A stretch of DNA of 64,000 nt from Muribaculaceae bacterium. GTDB taxonomy: Bacteria; Bacteroidota; Bacteroidia; Bacteroidales; Muribaculaceae. Below, piece by piece: positions 7,984 through 15,985 of the stretch. The stretch covers positions 1 through 64,000 of the forward strand of contig JAFSCJ010000016.1 in the NCBI GenBank assembly GCA_017436845.1. The letters run 5' to 3'. Position numbers and translations under genes: made by a program. The notes under the pieces were generated by a model. It worked only from the letters and a program-made list of their open reading frames with translations. It searched no databases and was not told the DNA's origin. The stretch's first letter is position 1; every line of letters starts with the position of its first letter.

Positions 7984-10022
7984 ATTTCAAACTTTAAGAT
8001 TAACTTATAATTGCGTCCCGGCATCGGATAGTTCATAATAACATCGTAATATTGATTTAGCAGGTTGTTAACTTCCAAAGTTGCAGAAACTTGCATTTTA
8101 CTGAACTTGAATCGATAACAACCCGATATATCATGCGTGTACCACGGCTGTTCATAATTGGCTCGAATGTTGGAAGAGTTATGGTAACGTTCTCCGACAT
8201 AAATGAAACTATAATTCAAATCAAAACATTTCCAGTTGGCACTTGCTACAACAGAGCCACTATGCCATGGAATATAAGCAATTTGTCCCTTGTATGTGCC
8301 GGCTTCCGGCTCGTTGTCTGTAGGGTCGGAGTAGTCTTGAGCCTTTTGATAAGTATAATTGAGATTAAGACTGAATTTTGCTTTTCTGAAAACTCTGAAA
8401 TCACTTTGGATATTTACGTCAATGCCTCTGATTTTCCCTATGCCGATGTTCATCATCATCCAGCGGTATTGTCCGGTTCCTTTAGGTACGGCTATAATCT
8501 TATCTTTGACATAATTATAATAAACATCAGATTTCAGTAGTATGCGACTCACAAAACCATCAAAATAATCAGAATAAAGTAGGCCAACATTGTATTGGTC
8601 AACAAATTCCGGATTGAGATCAGCATTACCAATGTCAGTATAGTATAAATCATTAAACGTTGGCATGCGGAAAATACGTTTATAAAAAGCTCTGATGTTT
8701 AGTGGTAAATTATTAGACGGTTGGTATGATAGAAACAAGGCAGGAGTGAGTTCATTTTGTCGTTTAGATATTTTTGAAACACTTCCTGTTCCTGATGAAG
8801 CAATACTTTTGTCTGAAACAAACGTACCCAAAACACTTGCCAACGCTTTTACTCTGTTCCATCGTAAACTCGTGGCTAAAGCGATTAGTAAAGTGTTGCG
8901 AGTGGGCGAAGCAAAGTTTGTAAGTGTTGCATCAAGTGTATTCCATTGATAATCTAATGATAGATTTACATCCCAATTTTTTTGTATCGAATATTTATTT
9001 GCCGCAGAAATGTAAATTTCGTCTTGCCAAAATTTATTGTCAATGTACATCAACGTAGTATCAGGATTTAGATAACGCATATAATCACGAGCATATTTTG
9101 CGTTGATTAGTAGTTCGTAGCTGTCTCCAAATTGTTTTTGAAAGCTTCCTTGCGTAAAAAAGTTCCTATCCCACTGACGTTGTGAATTTTTCCAAACATT
9201 ATTTACAATGGCACCGGGGATGCCTTTTTCTGAATCATAATAATAAAATTTTAAGTTCCATTGTCCGGTATTTAATCTGCCAAATATGGTAGCCTCTAAA
9301 CGTAGTGATTCAATATCCCCGTTTTGACGAGTCGCAGTTGTGTCCCATGCGAGTGTTCCGTCACTAAATACTTTTTTATACCTAAATTTATACTTGCCGT
9401 TGGCATTGATGTATTCTGTATTAAGTGATAGATTAATGGTTGAGCTTAATTTTTGTTCGTATAAAAAAGATGGATTGACTAATCCGAAAGATCCGGTGCG
9501 GAATATTGTCTTGAGATTATAGGTTTTCCCATTATGAAATGATGGACGGCGAGTTTTTAAGTATAAAGTTCCGGCTGAGCCGAAATCTTTTGCGGGTTGA
9601 AAAATATCGCTTTTCTGTCCGTTGTATAACGAAATTTCTTCAATGTTATCAAGAGAGAATTTCCCAAGGTCAATTTGTCCGTTTTGAGCATTACCGAGCT
9701 GGATTCCATCATAGAATACACCCATGTGATTTGTTCCCATACTGCGAATATCTACAGTTTTAATGCCTCCTACCCCGCCATAGTCTTTAATTTGGATACC
9801 TGAGAAATAACGCACAGCATCTGCAACAGAATGACTGTTAAGCGCTTCAAGTTGTTTCCCATTAAGTTTCTGTGCCGGAATAACCTCTTTGTAAGATTGC
9901 GCTTTAACAACCACTTCAGGCAATTTCTGAATACTATCAAGGCGCGATTTTGAATAGGAATTAACACAAACTGCCAATCCTAACGTAATGAATAGAGACT
10001 TTAATGGTAACTTTTTAGCCAT
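7980..10022 (-). CDS. btuB: BtuB-like TonB-dependent cobalamin receptor
   Basis: 680 residues. After the signal peptide (about 1-24) comes a TonB-box-like segment (LPEVVVKAQ, about 34-42). The plug domain (about 45-155) contains GVGGIKTVDIRSMGTNHMGV and YDGIQLGNAQNGQID. A 22-strand barrel of about 500 residues ends with a typical barrel strand (RNYKLILKFEI). The length suits BtuB-type receptors, which are shorter than SusC proteins, and no carboxypeptidase-like N-terminal extension is present. It would take up cobalamin across the outer membrane using TonB energy. It is the first gene after the cobalamin riboswitch and overlaps the BtuG-like gene by 4 bp, so the two are probably translated together. 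Confidence 0.9.
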   Translation of the reverse strand: MAKKLPLKSLFITLGLAVCVNSYSKSRLDSIQKLPEVVVKAQSYKEVIPAQKLNGKQLEALNSHSVADAVRYFSGIQIKDYGGVGGIKTVDIRSMGTNHMGVFYDGIQLGNAQNGQIDLGKFSLDNIEEISLYNGQKSDIFQPAKDFGSAGTLYLKTRRPSFHNGKTYNLKTIFRTGSFGLVNPSFLYEQKLSSTINLSLNTEYINANGKYKFRYKKVFSDGTLAWDTTATRQNGDIESLRLEATIFGRLNTGQWNLKFYYYDSEKGIPGAIVNNVWKNSQRQWDRNFFTQGSFQKQFGDSYELLINAKYARDYMRYLNPDTTLMYIDNKFWQDEIYISAANKYSIQKNWDVNLSLDYQWNTLDATLTNFASPTRNTLLIALATSLRWNRVKALASVLGTFVSDKSIASSGTGSVSKISKRQNELTPALFLSYQPSNNLPLNIRAFYKRIFRMPTFNDLYYTDIGNADLNPEFVDQYNVGLLYSDYFDGFVSRILLKSDVYYNYVKDKIIAVPKGTGQYRWMMMNIGIGKIRGIDVNIQSDFRVFRKAKFSLNLNYTYQKAQDYSDPTDNEPEAGTYKGQIAYIPWHSGSVVASANWKCFDLNYSFIYVGERYHNSSNIRANYEQPWYTHDISGCYRFKFSKMQVSATLEVNNLLNQYYDVIMNYPMPGRNYKLILKFEI

Positions 10023-10187
10023 TTTAATGTATTATTACAGTTAAAATAGCTTATGGGGAATAGGCTACAGAAAAGCCTATATACAACAACGCTTTATACG
10101 TTGGGCAGAAAAGATTAAAAAGAAGACAGCGTTACAATTGTCTTGACTTTTCAAAGCTCATTCCTCGTAAGCTATTGAAATAAATTA

Positions 10188-10371
10188 ATTGTATGGCAGG
10201 TCTTCTGACTCGTTTCCATCGACCGACTGCCTTCCCAAGATGCTCATGTCTCAGTGGCGTAGAGAATGTCGGCGATGCAATGTGAAACTCACAGCAGCGG
10301 GACTGTCCAGGATTTGCACCTGATTCCCTATTAAGCGAAATAACCCCGAGCGGGCTTTCGCACCAATACAG
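10188..10371 (-). promoter_or_regulatory. Cobalamin riboswitch
   Basis: The minus strand shows the conserved blocks in order: GGTGCGAAAGCCCGC near the 5' end, AGGGAATCAGGTGCAAATCC, ACAGTCCCGCTGCTGTGA, the B12 box core GCCACTG, GGGAAGG, and GAGTCAGAAGACCTGCC at the 3' end. Outer TGTAT and ATACA pair as P1. It lies 165 nt before the BtuB-like gene and begins just downstream of the promoter. Adenosylcobalamin-type ligands would repress the operon. Two small hairpins (about 10060-10080 and 10088-10103) between the riboswitch and the gene could carry the output. Confidence 0.95.
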
Positions 10372-10374
10372 CGA

Positions 10375-10404
10375 CAAAATTAGAATAAAAATTTTAAATA
10401 TCAA
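10375..10404 (-). promoter_or_regulatory. Promoter of the B12 operon
   Basis: On the minus strand, TTG (10404-10402), a 19-bp spacer and TAATTTTG (10382-10375). The predicted transcription start falls within a few bases of the 5' edge of the riboswitch. Confidence 0.75.
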
Positions 10405-10411
10405 AAATAAA

Positions 10412-10444
10412 TTGGCTGAGCTTGATATAAAATGAGTAACTTTG
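10412..10444 (+). promoter_or_regulatory. Promoter of the antiporter gene
   Basis: TAACTTTG at 10437-10444 with TTG at 10412-10414. The 22-bp spacer is slightly long. It is back to back with the B12 operon promoter. Confidence 0.55.
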
Positions 10445-10469
10445 CACCCATTTAGAAATAAATTGAAAA

Positions 10470-11906
10470 TTGAACGAAAATAAGAAAAATAAAGAGGCTC
10501 ATCGTCCTCCGTTTTTAGTGTCGCTTATTCCGATAACAATATTGTTAATAGCAATAGTAGGAGTTATAATATCGCGTGGTGCCGACGATGCATTGTCGGT
10601 TACTCATTATATCTTGTTTGGTGCAGCAGTACTGACTGCCTTAATTGCAATGATAGGATACAAATGTTCTTATAAGCAATTATTAAGAGGTTTGAAGAAG
10701 AGTGCAACTCAAACAATTCCTGCAATTCCTGTTTTGATTTCTATAGCAACTGTATCGGCAACATGGATGATGAGTGGCGTTGTGCCATCTCTCATCTGTT
10801 ATGGCTTGGAGATATTAAACCCAAAATTGTTCCTATTTTTGACATGTGCGATTTGTTCGGTCGTTTCGGTGTTAAGTGGAACATCTTGGACTACAATTGC
10901 AACTTTGGGAATTGCCTTTATGGGGATTGGAACTGCGCTTGGCTATGATGTCGGATGGATTGCCGGAGCGATAATTTCAGGATCATACTTTGGCGATAAG
11001 GTATCGCCACTATCAGACACTACGGTACTTGCATCATCATCGTGTGGTGTTGATATGTTTGCTCACATTAGGTATCTAATGGTAACGACTATCCCCTCAA
11101 TGGGAATAGCATTGTTGGTATATCTAATTGTAGGAATGGCAATCCCTACAACAGAGTTTAGCCATTCAGAAGAAATGGTTACATATTTACACGAGTCGTT
11201 TAATATCTCTCCGTGGACAATGATTATCCCCGCAGTAACATGTGTACTAATCGTGTTCAGAATAAAAACACTTGTAACACTTACCATTAGTACGACAATG
11301 GGACTTATTGGAATGTTTGTGTGGCAACCTCAGATTGCAAATGCTATTGATGTAAATGTGTTGTTGGCAGCAATAAAAGTATTATTTACTGAAACCTCTA
11401 TAGATACAGGAAATGAGGCGTTAAACGCCCTTGTTGCAACGGGAGGAATTGAGGGTATGTTGCCTACGATTTATCTCGTTGTGTGTGCAATGACATTTGG
11501 GGGCATGATGATTGGTAGTGGTATGATAGCCTCGATAACACATGCTTTTACCCGTAAATTACATTCGGTGAAGTCAATCGTGGGAGCAACTATTGGTTGT
11601 GGACTATTCTTTAACTCGTGTACAGGAGATCAGTATCTTTCAATAATTCTCGGTGGTAATGTATTTAAGAATTTATATAAAAATAACGGCTTGGAGCCTC
11701 GATTGCTAAGCCGTTCTCTTGAGGATTCAATTTCGGTAACTTCGGTGCTTATTCCATGGAACTCATGTGGCGTAACGCAGTCAACGGTGTTGGGTGTCGC
11801 TACACTCACATATTTACCCTATTGCGTATTTAATTACTTGAGTCCTATAATGTCGCTTTTTGTCGCATATCTTATTGATAGAAGAAAGCGACGTCAACGT
11901 GCTTAA
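10470..11906 (+). CDS. nhaC: NhaC-family Na+/H+ antiporter
   Basis: 478 residues, an integral membrane protein of about 11-12 hydrophobic segments. The family-like phrases are SVLSGTSWTTIATLGIAFMG (about 135-154), ISGSYFGDKVSPLSDTTVLAS (about 169-189) and CGLFFNSCTGDQYLSIILGG (about 376-395). The discontinuous Gly/Ser/Thr/Asp-rich helices are typical of the NhaC group, which exchanges sodium for protons across the inner membrane. The best frame begins at a TTG (10470), about 25 nt below the -7 element. No earlier ATG is in frame, and the second residue onward is a normal charged N-terminus. Its stop abuts that of the convergent thioesterase gene. Confidence 0.88.
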   Translation: MNENKKNKEAHRPPFLVSLIPITILLIAIVGVIISRGADDALSVTHYILFGAAVLTALIAMIGYKCSYKQLLRGLKKSATQTIPAIPVLISIATVSATWMMSGVVPSLICYGLEILNPKLFLFLTCAICSVVSVLSGTSWTTIATLGIAFMGIGTALGYDVGWIAGAIISGSYFGDKVSPLSDTTVLASSSCGVDMFAHIRYLMVTTIPSMGIALLVYLIVGMAIPTTEFSHSEEMVTYLHESFNISPWTMIIPAVTCVLIVFRIKTLVTLTISTTMGLIGMFVWQPQIANAIDVNVLLAAIKVLFTETSIDTGNEALNALVATGGIEGMLPTIYLVVCAMTFGGMMIGSGMIASITHAFTRKLHSVKSIVGATIGCGLFFNSCTGDQYLSIILGGNVFKNLYKNNGLEPRLLSRSLEDSISVTSVLIPWNSCGVTQSTVLGVATLTYLPYCVFNYLSPIMSLFVAYLIDRRKRRQRA

Positions 11907-12386
11907 TTATTCTCCCTCTACTTTGCACCCGCGGAAGTTAAACTCGGTTTTAGCTTTCTCTTTAGAGAAGCAGAAGTAGGTGATTTCAGCTTCAGTGCAC
12001 ACGCGCCCTTTTACCGATAGAGTGGCATCAATTATTGCAAATGTGCGTTTCATCTCGCGGATGTGAGCGCGAACTTCAACTGTAACGTTGTCGCCTGTTG
12101 GCATTGGACGGCGATATCTGATGTTAAGGTTTGTCGTCATTGCCGATGTCTGCAATTTGCGAGATATTACCCATGCTCCGATTTCATCCATTAGTGTAGC
12201 TTGAATACCGCCATGCAGCGTTTTAATCCAGCCCTGGAAGTTGTCGTTTGGGTTCCAATATGAGATGATATCGTCGCCGTCTTCCCAAAATTCCATTTTC
12301 AGTCCATAGGGATTCTGTGGCGCACAAGCAAAACAATTGTATCCCTCTCCTTCCATTCCTATCCATGGGTTTATTATCTTTTTCAT
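11907..12386 (-). CDS. PaaI-family (hotdog fold) acyl-CoA thioesterase
   Basis: 159 residues. The hotdog domain contains TLHGGIQATLMDEIGAWVI (about 57-75), the HGG-x-D type active-site helix of the PaaI/YbgC-like group, with Asp in DEIGA as the likely catalytic residue. The N-terminus carries a CFACAPQNPYGL motif (about 18-29) seen in a subset of this family. It would hydrolyse a small acyl-CoA, but the substrate is unknown. It is convergent with nhaC, with stop codons touching, and divergent from the nuclease-like gene. A TAATTTTG element lies 29 nt upstream. Confidence 0.85.
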   Translation of the reverse strand: MKKIINPWIGMEGEGYNCFACAPQNPYGLKMEFWEDGDDIISYWNPNDNFQGWIKTLHGGIQATLMDEIGAWVISRKLQTSAMTTNLNIRYRRPMPTGDNVTVEVRAHIREMKRTFAIIDATLSVKGRVCTEAEITYFCFSKEKAKTEFNFRGCKVEGE

Positions 12387-12414
12387 AAATGTGCAGTCAA
12401 ATTAAATTTCGCCA

Positions 12415-12422
12415 CAAAATTA
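12415..12422 (-). promoter_or_regulatory. -7 promoter element of the thioesterase gene
   Basis: TAATTTTG on the minus strand, 29 nt before the start codon. Confidence 0.45.
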
Positions 12423-12444
12423 CAAACTTTGAGAATAAAAATGG

Positions 12445-12452
12445 TAAATTTG
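12445..12452 (+). promoter_or_regulatory. -7 promoter element of the nuclease-like gene
   Basis: TAAATTTG at 12445-12452, 16 nt before the ATG. No clear -33 TTG is at the usual distance. Confidence 0.4.
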
Positions 12453-12468
12453 TGGAAATTAGTGAGTG

Positions 12469-13482
12469 ATGAGAAATAAGATTTTGTTTTTCTTTTTGTC
12501 ATTGTGTGTGATTGTAAATGCCCAGACGGTTTATTCTGCATTTCAAGGTAAATGTGGGGCGGAATTGAAGCAAGCAATTGCAGAAAATTGTCGCCCTCAG
12601 AAATATTTGTCAAAACTTACCGGTGCCGGTGGTGTGTGGGAGGCTTTCCGCCTTACGGATAATCTTGGGGGATGTGTTTTGGATAGGTATTCAAATGAAA
12701 AACGCTCTTTTTCTGCTGATGGCGTTTCCCCTTCGACAGGAATGACGGTTGACTGCATTGTCAATGTTTCGTGGTGGGGAAATAGTCATGAGTATGGCGA
12801 TGCAATAGCATTTGATTTATATAATCTGATTCCATGTGATGATGATGTAACACTAAACAAAAAAGATTATCCCCCGGGAGATGTGCTTGTGGCAACATAC
12901 GATAATGGAGTGTGGCAGGCTGGATATGGAGAGATTGCTGAAGAGGAGGTTAATATGTATGAGCCTGCCGATGAGTATAAAGGAGATTTTGCTCGCTCAT
13001 TAATGTATATAATGACTATTTATTCTGCATCGCGGTGGAGCGGATTAGGAGTGAATTTTTGTGTTGATAACAATTACCCAACACTCAATAAATATGCACA
13101 ACGTGTATTGCTCGCGTGGCATCGTGCAGATCCGGTAAGCGATATTGAACTAACGCGTAATGATGCTGTGGAAAAGTTACAGGGGAACCGCAATCCTTAT
13201 GTTGATAATCCTCAATTGGCGGAACATGTGTGGGGAACAGAGGCGTATAATCCGTTTGAGCCAGATGCTGAGCGTGTTCCACTGAAGTCAACTTATCGTT
13301 TGAGCGATGAACGCATTGAACTTTTTCATGATGCAATCCCTGAGAATGTGAGCTGGACCATTAACGGCGCTGAGGTAACTAAGAGTTATCTTATCCCAGC
13401 AGAATTGGGAGTAGGAGAGCACGAATTAAAATACTCAGGTCAAACAATAAAAGGGAAATTAAAAATCAAAATTGTTGAGTGA
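12469..13482 (+). CDS. Secreted endonuclease I-like protein lacking catalytic histidines
   Basis: 337 residues from the ATG at 12469 (a GTG sits one codon earlier). The signal peptide covers residues 1-18 (ending VNAQ). The middle and C-terminal parts match the Bacteroidales endonuclease I family as I know it: EPADEYKGDFAR (about 164-175), DPVSDIELTRNDAVEKLQGN and the RNPYVDNPQLAEHVWG tail. The catalytic block is altered. Where active family members have I-E-H-x-F-P-K-S-W-W-G, this protein has V-D-C-I-V-N-V-S-W-W-G. The DLHHL motif reads DLYNL. The catalytic and metal-binding histidines are thus replaced, so nuclease activity is doubtful. It overlaps the next gene by one base (TGATG), so the two are probably coupled. 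Confidence 0.82.
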   Translation: MRNKILFFFLSLCVIVNAQTVYSAFQGKCGAELKQAIAENCRPQKYLSKLTGAGGVWEAFRLTDNLGGCVLDRYSNEKRSFSADGVSPSTGMTVDCIVNVSWWGNSHEYGDAIAFDLYNLIPCDDDVTLNKKDYPPGDVLVATYDNGVWQAGYGEIAEEEVNMYEPADEYKGDFARSLMYIMTIYSASRWSGLGVNFCVDNNYPTLNKYAQRVLLAWHRADPVSDIELTRNDAVEKLQGNRNPYVDNPQLAEHVWGTEAYNPFEPDAERVPLKSTYRLSDERIELFHDAIPENVSWTINGAEVTKSYLIPAELGVGEHELKYSGQTIKGKLKIKIVE

Positions 13483-14156
13483 TGAGCCGATTGATAACTA
13501 TATTGTTGGTGTTGTTTTCACTTGTTATTGTGTCGTGTAGTAGCGATAATAAGGGGATTGTGCCATCGCTGAGCCAAGAGGAGATCGCTATGACCGTTGG
13601 GGAACATACAACCATAATTGTTAATAATGCAGAGAATGTATCAGCTTCAGTAAGTTCGTCGGTAGTATCGGTAAACGTGACAGATAATTATATAGGTATT
13701 ACAGCATTGAAAGCGGGAGAATGTGACGTGAGGATAACTGCTGATGGTCATCGTTTGCAATGTCGTGTCGTGGTTGTCGATGATTCTCAACAGGAGGAAG
13801 AGCAGGAGAAACCAGAGGAGCCTGAAAAAGAATATGATTTCTCAGCAGAGTTGCAAGATGCGACATCGAGATATGTCTCGTCAGAACTGACGATAACATA
13901 TGGCGTGGGGGTATTATTCTCTGTTGAAAATGGGAATAATATTTCAATATTAGATTTTGATACCGGCGACAATGTCAATTTCCGATTTGAGGGGAATGTA
14001 GCTAAGGGTGATTTAAGTAATCCACAATTAAAAGTGAATGACAATTCAATCGAGATCACACAAGCTAAAGTTGAGCAACTAAATGCCACCGGAATGTGGA
14101 TTCACATCACCACTGCTACCAATGAGCATATCACCCTCGTTGTATCTGATTTGTAA
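13482..14156 (+). CDS. Lipoprotein with bacterial Ig-like domain
   Basis: 224 residues from the ATG at 13482. The signal has lipobox VIVSC (cysteine at about residue 19), followed by the usual Ser-Ser-Asp linker. Residues about 30-100 look like a BIG2-type Ig domain, with the closing pattern ITALKAGECDVRITADG. A proline, glutamate and lysine-rich linker (about 108-118) leads to a second beta-rich domain with no family match. It is coupled to the upstream nuclease-like gene and probably presents or anchors that partner at the surface (inference). Confidence 0.75.
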   Translation: MSRLITILLVLFSLVIVSCSSDNKGIVPSLSQEEIAMTVGEHTTIIVNNAENVSASVSSSVVSVNVTDNYIGITALKAGECDVRITADGHRLQCRVVVVDDSQQEEEQEKPEEPEKEYDFSAELQDATSRYVSSELTITYGVGVLFSVENGNNISILDFDTGDNVNFRFEGNVAKGDLSNPQLKVNDNSIEITQAKVEQLNATGMWIHITTATNEHITLVVSDL

Positions 14157-14162
14157 GAAGAT

Positions 14163-15635
14163 TTATTCAGCCACTGTTGTATCTGTTTTTAATTTGTACA
14201 GACTATAAATGACATCCGCTTCCCACTTTTCTCCATAATGGGGAGCTTCTGCAATCTTTTCGTATTTTGGAAATCTGCTTTCCTCGTCCATTCCAATTAA
14301 TCGTTGTGTTATGATAAATGTAGTCAGTCCATTGCTTACGATTGAATCTTGATTGAATTTCATTTCGGGGTGAGGGATATTTAACATCCCGAAAAAACGA
14401 TTTATTGGAACGATGCCACTATAGGTGTAAAATCCGTCATCGCGACATTGGTAATTAAGAAGAGTCGGGTTATGCTCAAGGTTGATTATCTGCTCAAATT
14501 TATGTTGGGCAAGGTTTTCTTTTGGTGTATACAACATTGAATTAGAGAAAACCGACATGATGAAAAGAGCAACAATTAAGTAGATGGCTCTTTTTGAAAA
14601 ATTACAAAATATAGAAATTCCAACAGGAGCAAATGCCACAAGTATAAAGGTATAGTAAACAAATGAAATGCGAATATATATGGCGCTCAATAGGCAACAT
14701 AAGGTGGATAAAAAATATATAAGACAATTATGCTTTTTAGAAACAAATATACCGGCAATAATCAATAGCCAAACAAAGTTACAAACCGATGAATTAAAGA
14801 TGTTTTTTAATAGAGTACAAATGCTATTTGATGTATCCCCATATAATGTGGAGTTATTAATAAAATAAGTCTCTATCATTGTGTATAGAGCATCATGATA
14901 TGAAAAGTAAATCAGGATTGGAATCGAAAGCGTGATTAACCCGATAATTGCGTATATGAAAGTCGGTATTATTCTAATACCCCACTTGCATTTGAAATAG
15001 ACGTACAGAAGATAGCCTATCCAACCAAGATAGAAGCCGCATAGAGAAAATTTTATCCATAGTACACAAGCAGCGGTAACTCCAACAAAAAAAGCTTCTG
15101 AGAAGGAAATCGATTGCTTGTTTCGTATTGTTTTTAATCCTATGAATAAAGCGTATGCAATACAAGGCAAGCAAAATTCTTCGGCTGTATCTCCCATGTA
15201 GAAAGCTATTGAGGAATATGCAATCATACATAAAGGAGCGCAAATAATCAAGATTTTTCTATTGATACAGAATAATGAGATTGTTTTATATGAAATCAAT
15301 AAATAAAACCATGCAATGATTATTTCTATGAGATAAACACCTATGAATGTCCGATATGATATAGTAGCAGCAAGTGTGTGAATGAAATAAAGTAATGGAC
15401 CTTTTTGTTCATATAAATCACGATAAGGGACAACTCCATTTATGACAGATTTTCCGACAGTGAAGAAGAAATTAGGATCACACCATGTTTGGAACGGATA
15501 TATGGGAGAACAATGTGAAAATAAGGTTATTGCTATAGTTGCAATAACAAATAAGTATAGTATTGATCTTGTGTTAAGGTTGTGGTTGGTTGGTTGGCGA
15601 CGTGATATTTGACGATATAAACTAATCGGTAAATA
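14163..15635 (-). CDS. GT-C type membrane glycosyltransferase-like protein, start codon missing
   Basis: The open frame runs from 15635 to the stop at 14163, about 490 codons. It shows a first membrane helix (RSILYLFVIATIAITLF), then the loop CDPNFFFTVGKSVINGVVPY and YEQKGPLLYFIHTLA, then about ten more hydrophobic segments and a soluble C-terminal tail. This layout is that of the PMT/ArnT-like (GT-C) group, with the acidic residue in the first loop as the probable catalytic base. No ATG, GTG or TTG precedes the conserved N-terminus in frame. The first such codon is a TTG at 15299, inside the protein. The upstream 136-codon frame overlaps it by about 100 nt, and a (CCAA)3 repeat lies in the overlap. 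A lost start, a frameshift or an unusual start are all possible. Confidence 0.6.
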   Translation of the reverse strand, partial: YLPISLYRQISRRQPTNHNLNTRSILYLFVIATIAITLFSHCSPIYPFQTWCDPNFFFTVGKSVINGVVPYRDLYEQKGPLLYFIHTLAATISYRTFIGVYLIEIIIAWFYLLISYKTISLFCINRKILIICAPLCMIAYSSIAFYMGDTAEEFCLPCIAYALFIGLKTIRNKQSISFSEAFFVGVTAACVLWIKFSLCGFYLGWIGYLLYVYFKCKWGIRIIPTFIYAIIGLITLSIPILIYFSYHDALYTMIETYFINNSTLYGDTSNSICTLLKNIFNSSVCNFVWLLIIAGIFVSKKHNCLIYFLSTLCCLLSAIYIRISFVYYTFILVAFAPVGISIFCNFSKRAIYLIVALFIMSVFSNSMLYTPKENLAQHKFEQIINLEHNPTLLNYQCRDDGFYTYSGIVPINRFFGMLNIPHPEMKFNQDSIVSNGLTTFIITQRLIGMDEESRFPKYEKIAEAPHYGEKWEADVIYSLYKLKTDTTVAE

Positions 15636-15943
15636 CTATTATATGCGATAGCGGATAATGCGATAGCAGTAATTGTTAAAAAAACATCAATGTCAATACC
15701 GAGGGAATCGGCAATATATATTGGTTTAGGGGATTCTCTCCATCTAAAGATGAATGTTATTCCGAGCCAAAGTAAAATTAGAATAGTCGGAATCTTATTG
15801 TTGGAAATGCTGATGCAGTTGGGGATAGAATTATTCTTGTTTTGAGTGAAATATATAAACAGAATAAATGTTATCGCAATATTCTCTATTGCAGATGTCG
15901 TAAATAACAATGCAAATGCGATGATTGATAGATAAAAAGACAT
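15533..15943 (-). CDS. Small membrane protein, possibly frameshifted N-terminal part of the next frame
   Basis: 136 residues with about three hydrophobic segments (residues 1-33, 50-68 and 83-108). No family was recognised. The C-terminal 20 residues after KYHVANQPTTT look unlike a natural end and read across the (CCAA)3 repeat into DNA that encodes the glycosyltransferase-like N-terminus in another frame. Adding one CCAA unit would join this frame to the downstream one in phase. It lies 42 bp after lgt and is probably in the same transcript. Confidence 0.5.
   Translation of the reverse strand: MSFYLSIIAFALLFTTSAIENIAITFILFIYFTQNKNNSIPNCISISNNKIPTILILLWLGITFIFRWRESPKPIYIADSLGIDIDVFLTITAIALSAIAYNSIYRLVYIVKYHVANQPTTTLTQDQYYTYLLLQL
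15584..15597. repeat. Tetranucleotide repeat in the overlap of two membrane-protein frames
   Basis: Plus strand GG followed by TTGG three times (CCAA on the coding strand). Because the unit is 4 bp, each gain or loss changes the reading frame. Confidence 0.7.
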
Positions 15944-15985
15944 ATATAGTGTAATTGAGAGGTTGAATTTATTGAAAATTGATTC

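Noticed and set aside
10132..10404. 90-codon minus-strand frame upstream of the BtuB-like gene
   Set aside because: It overlaps the cobalamin riboswitch exactly and is a chance frame.
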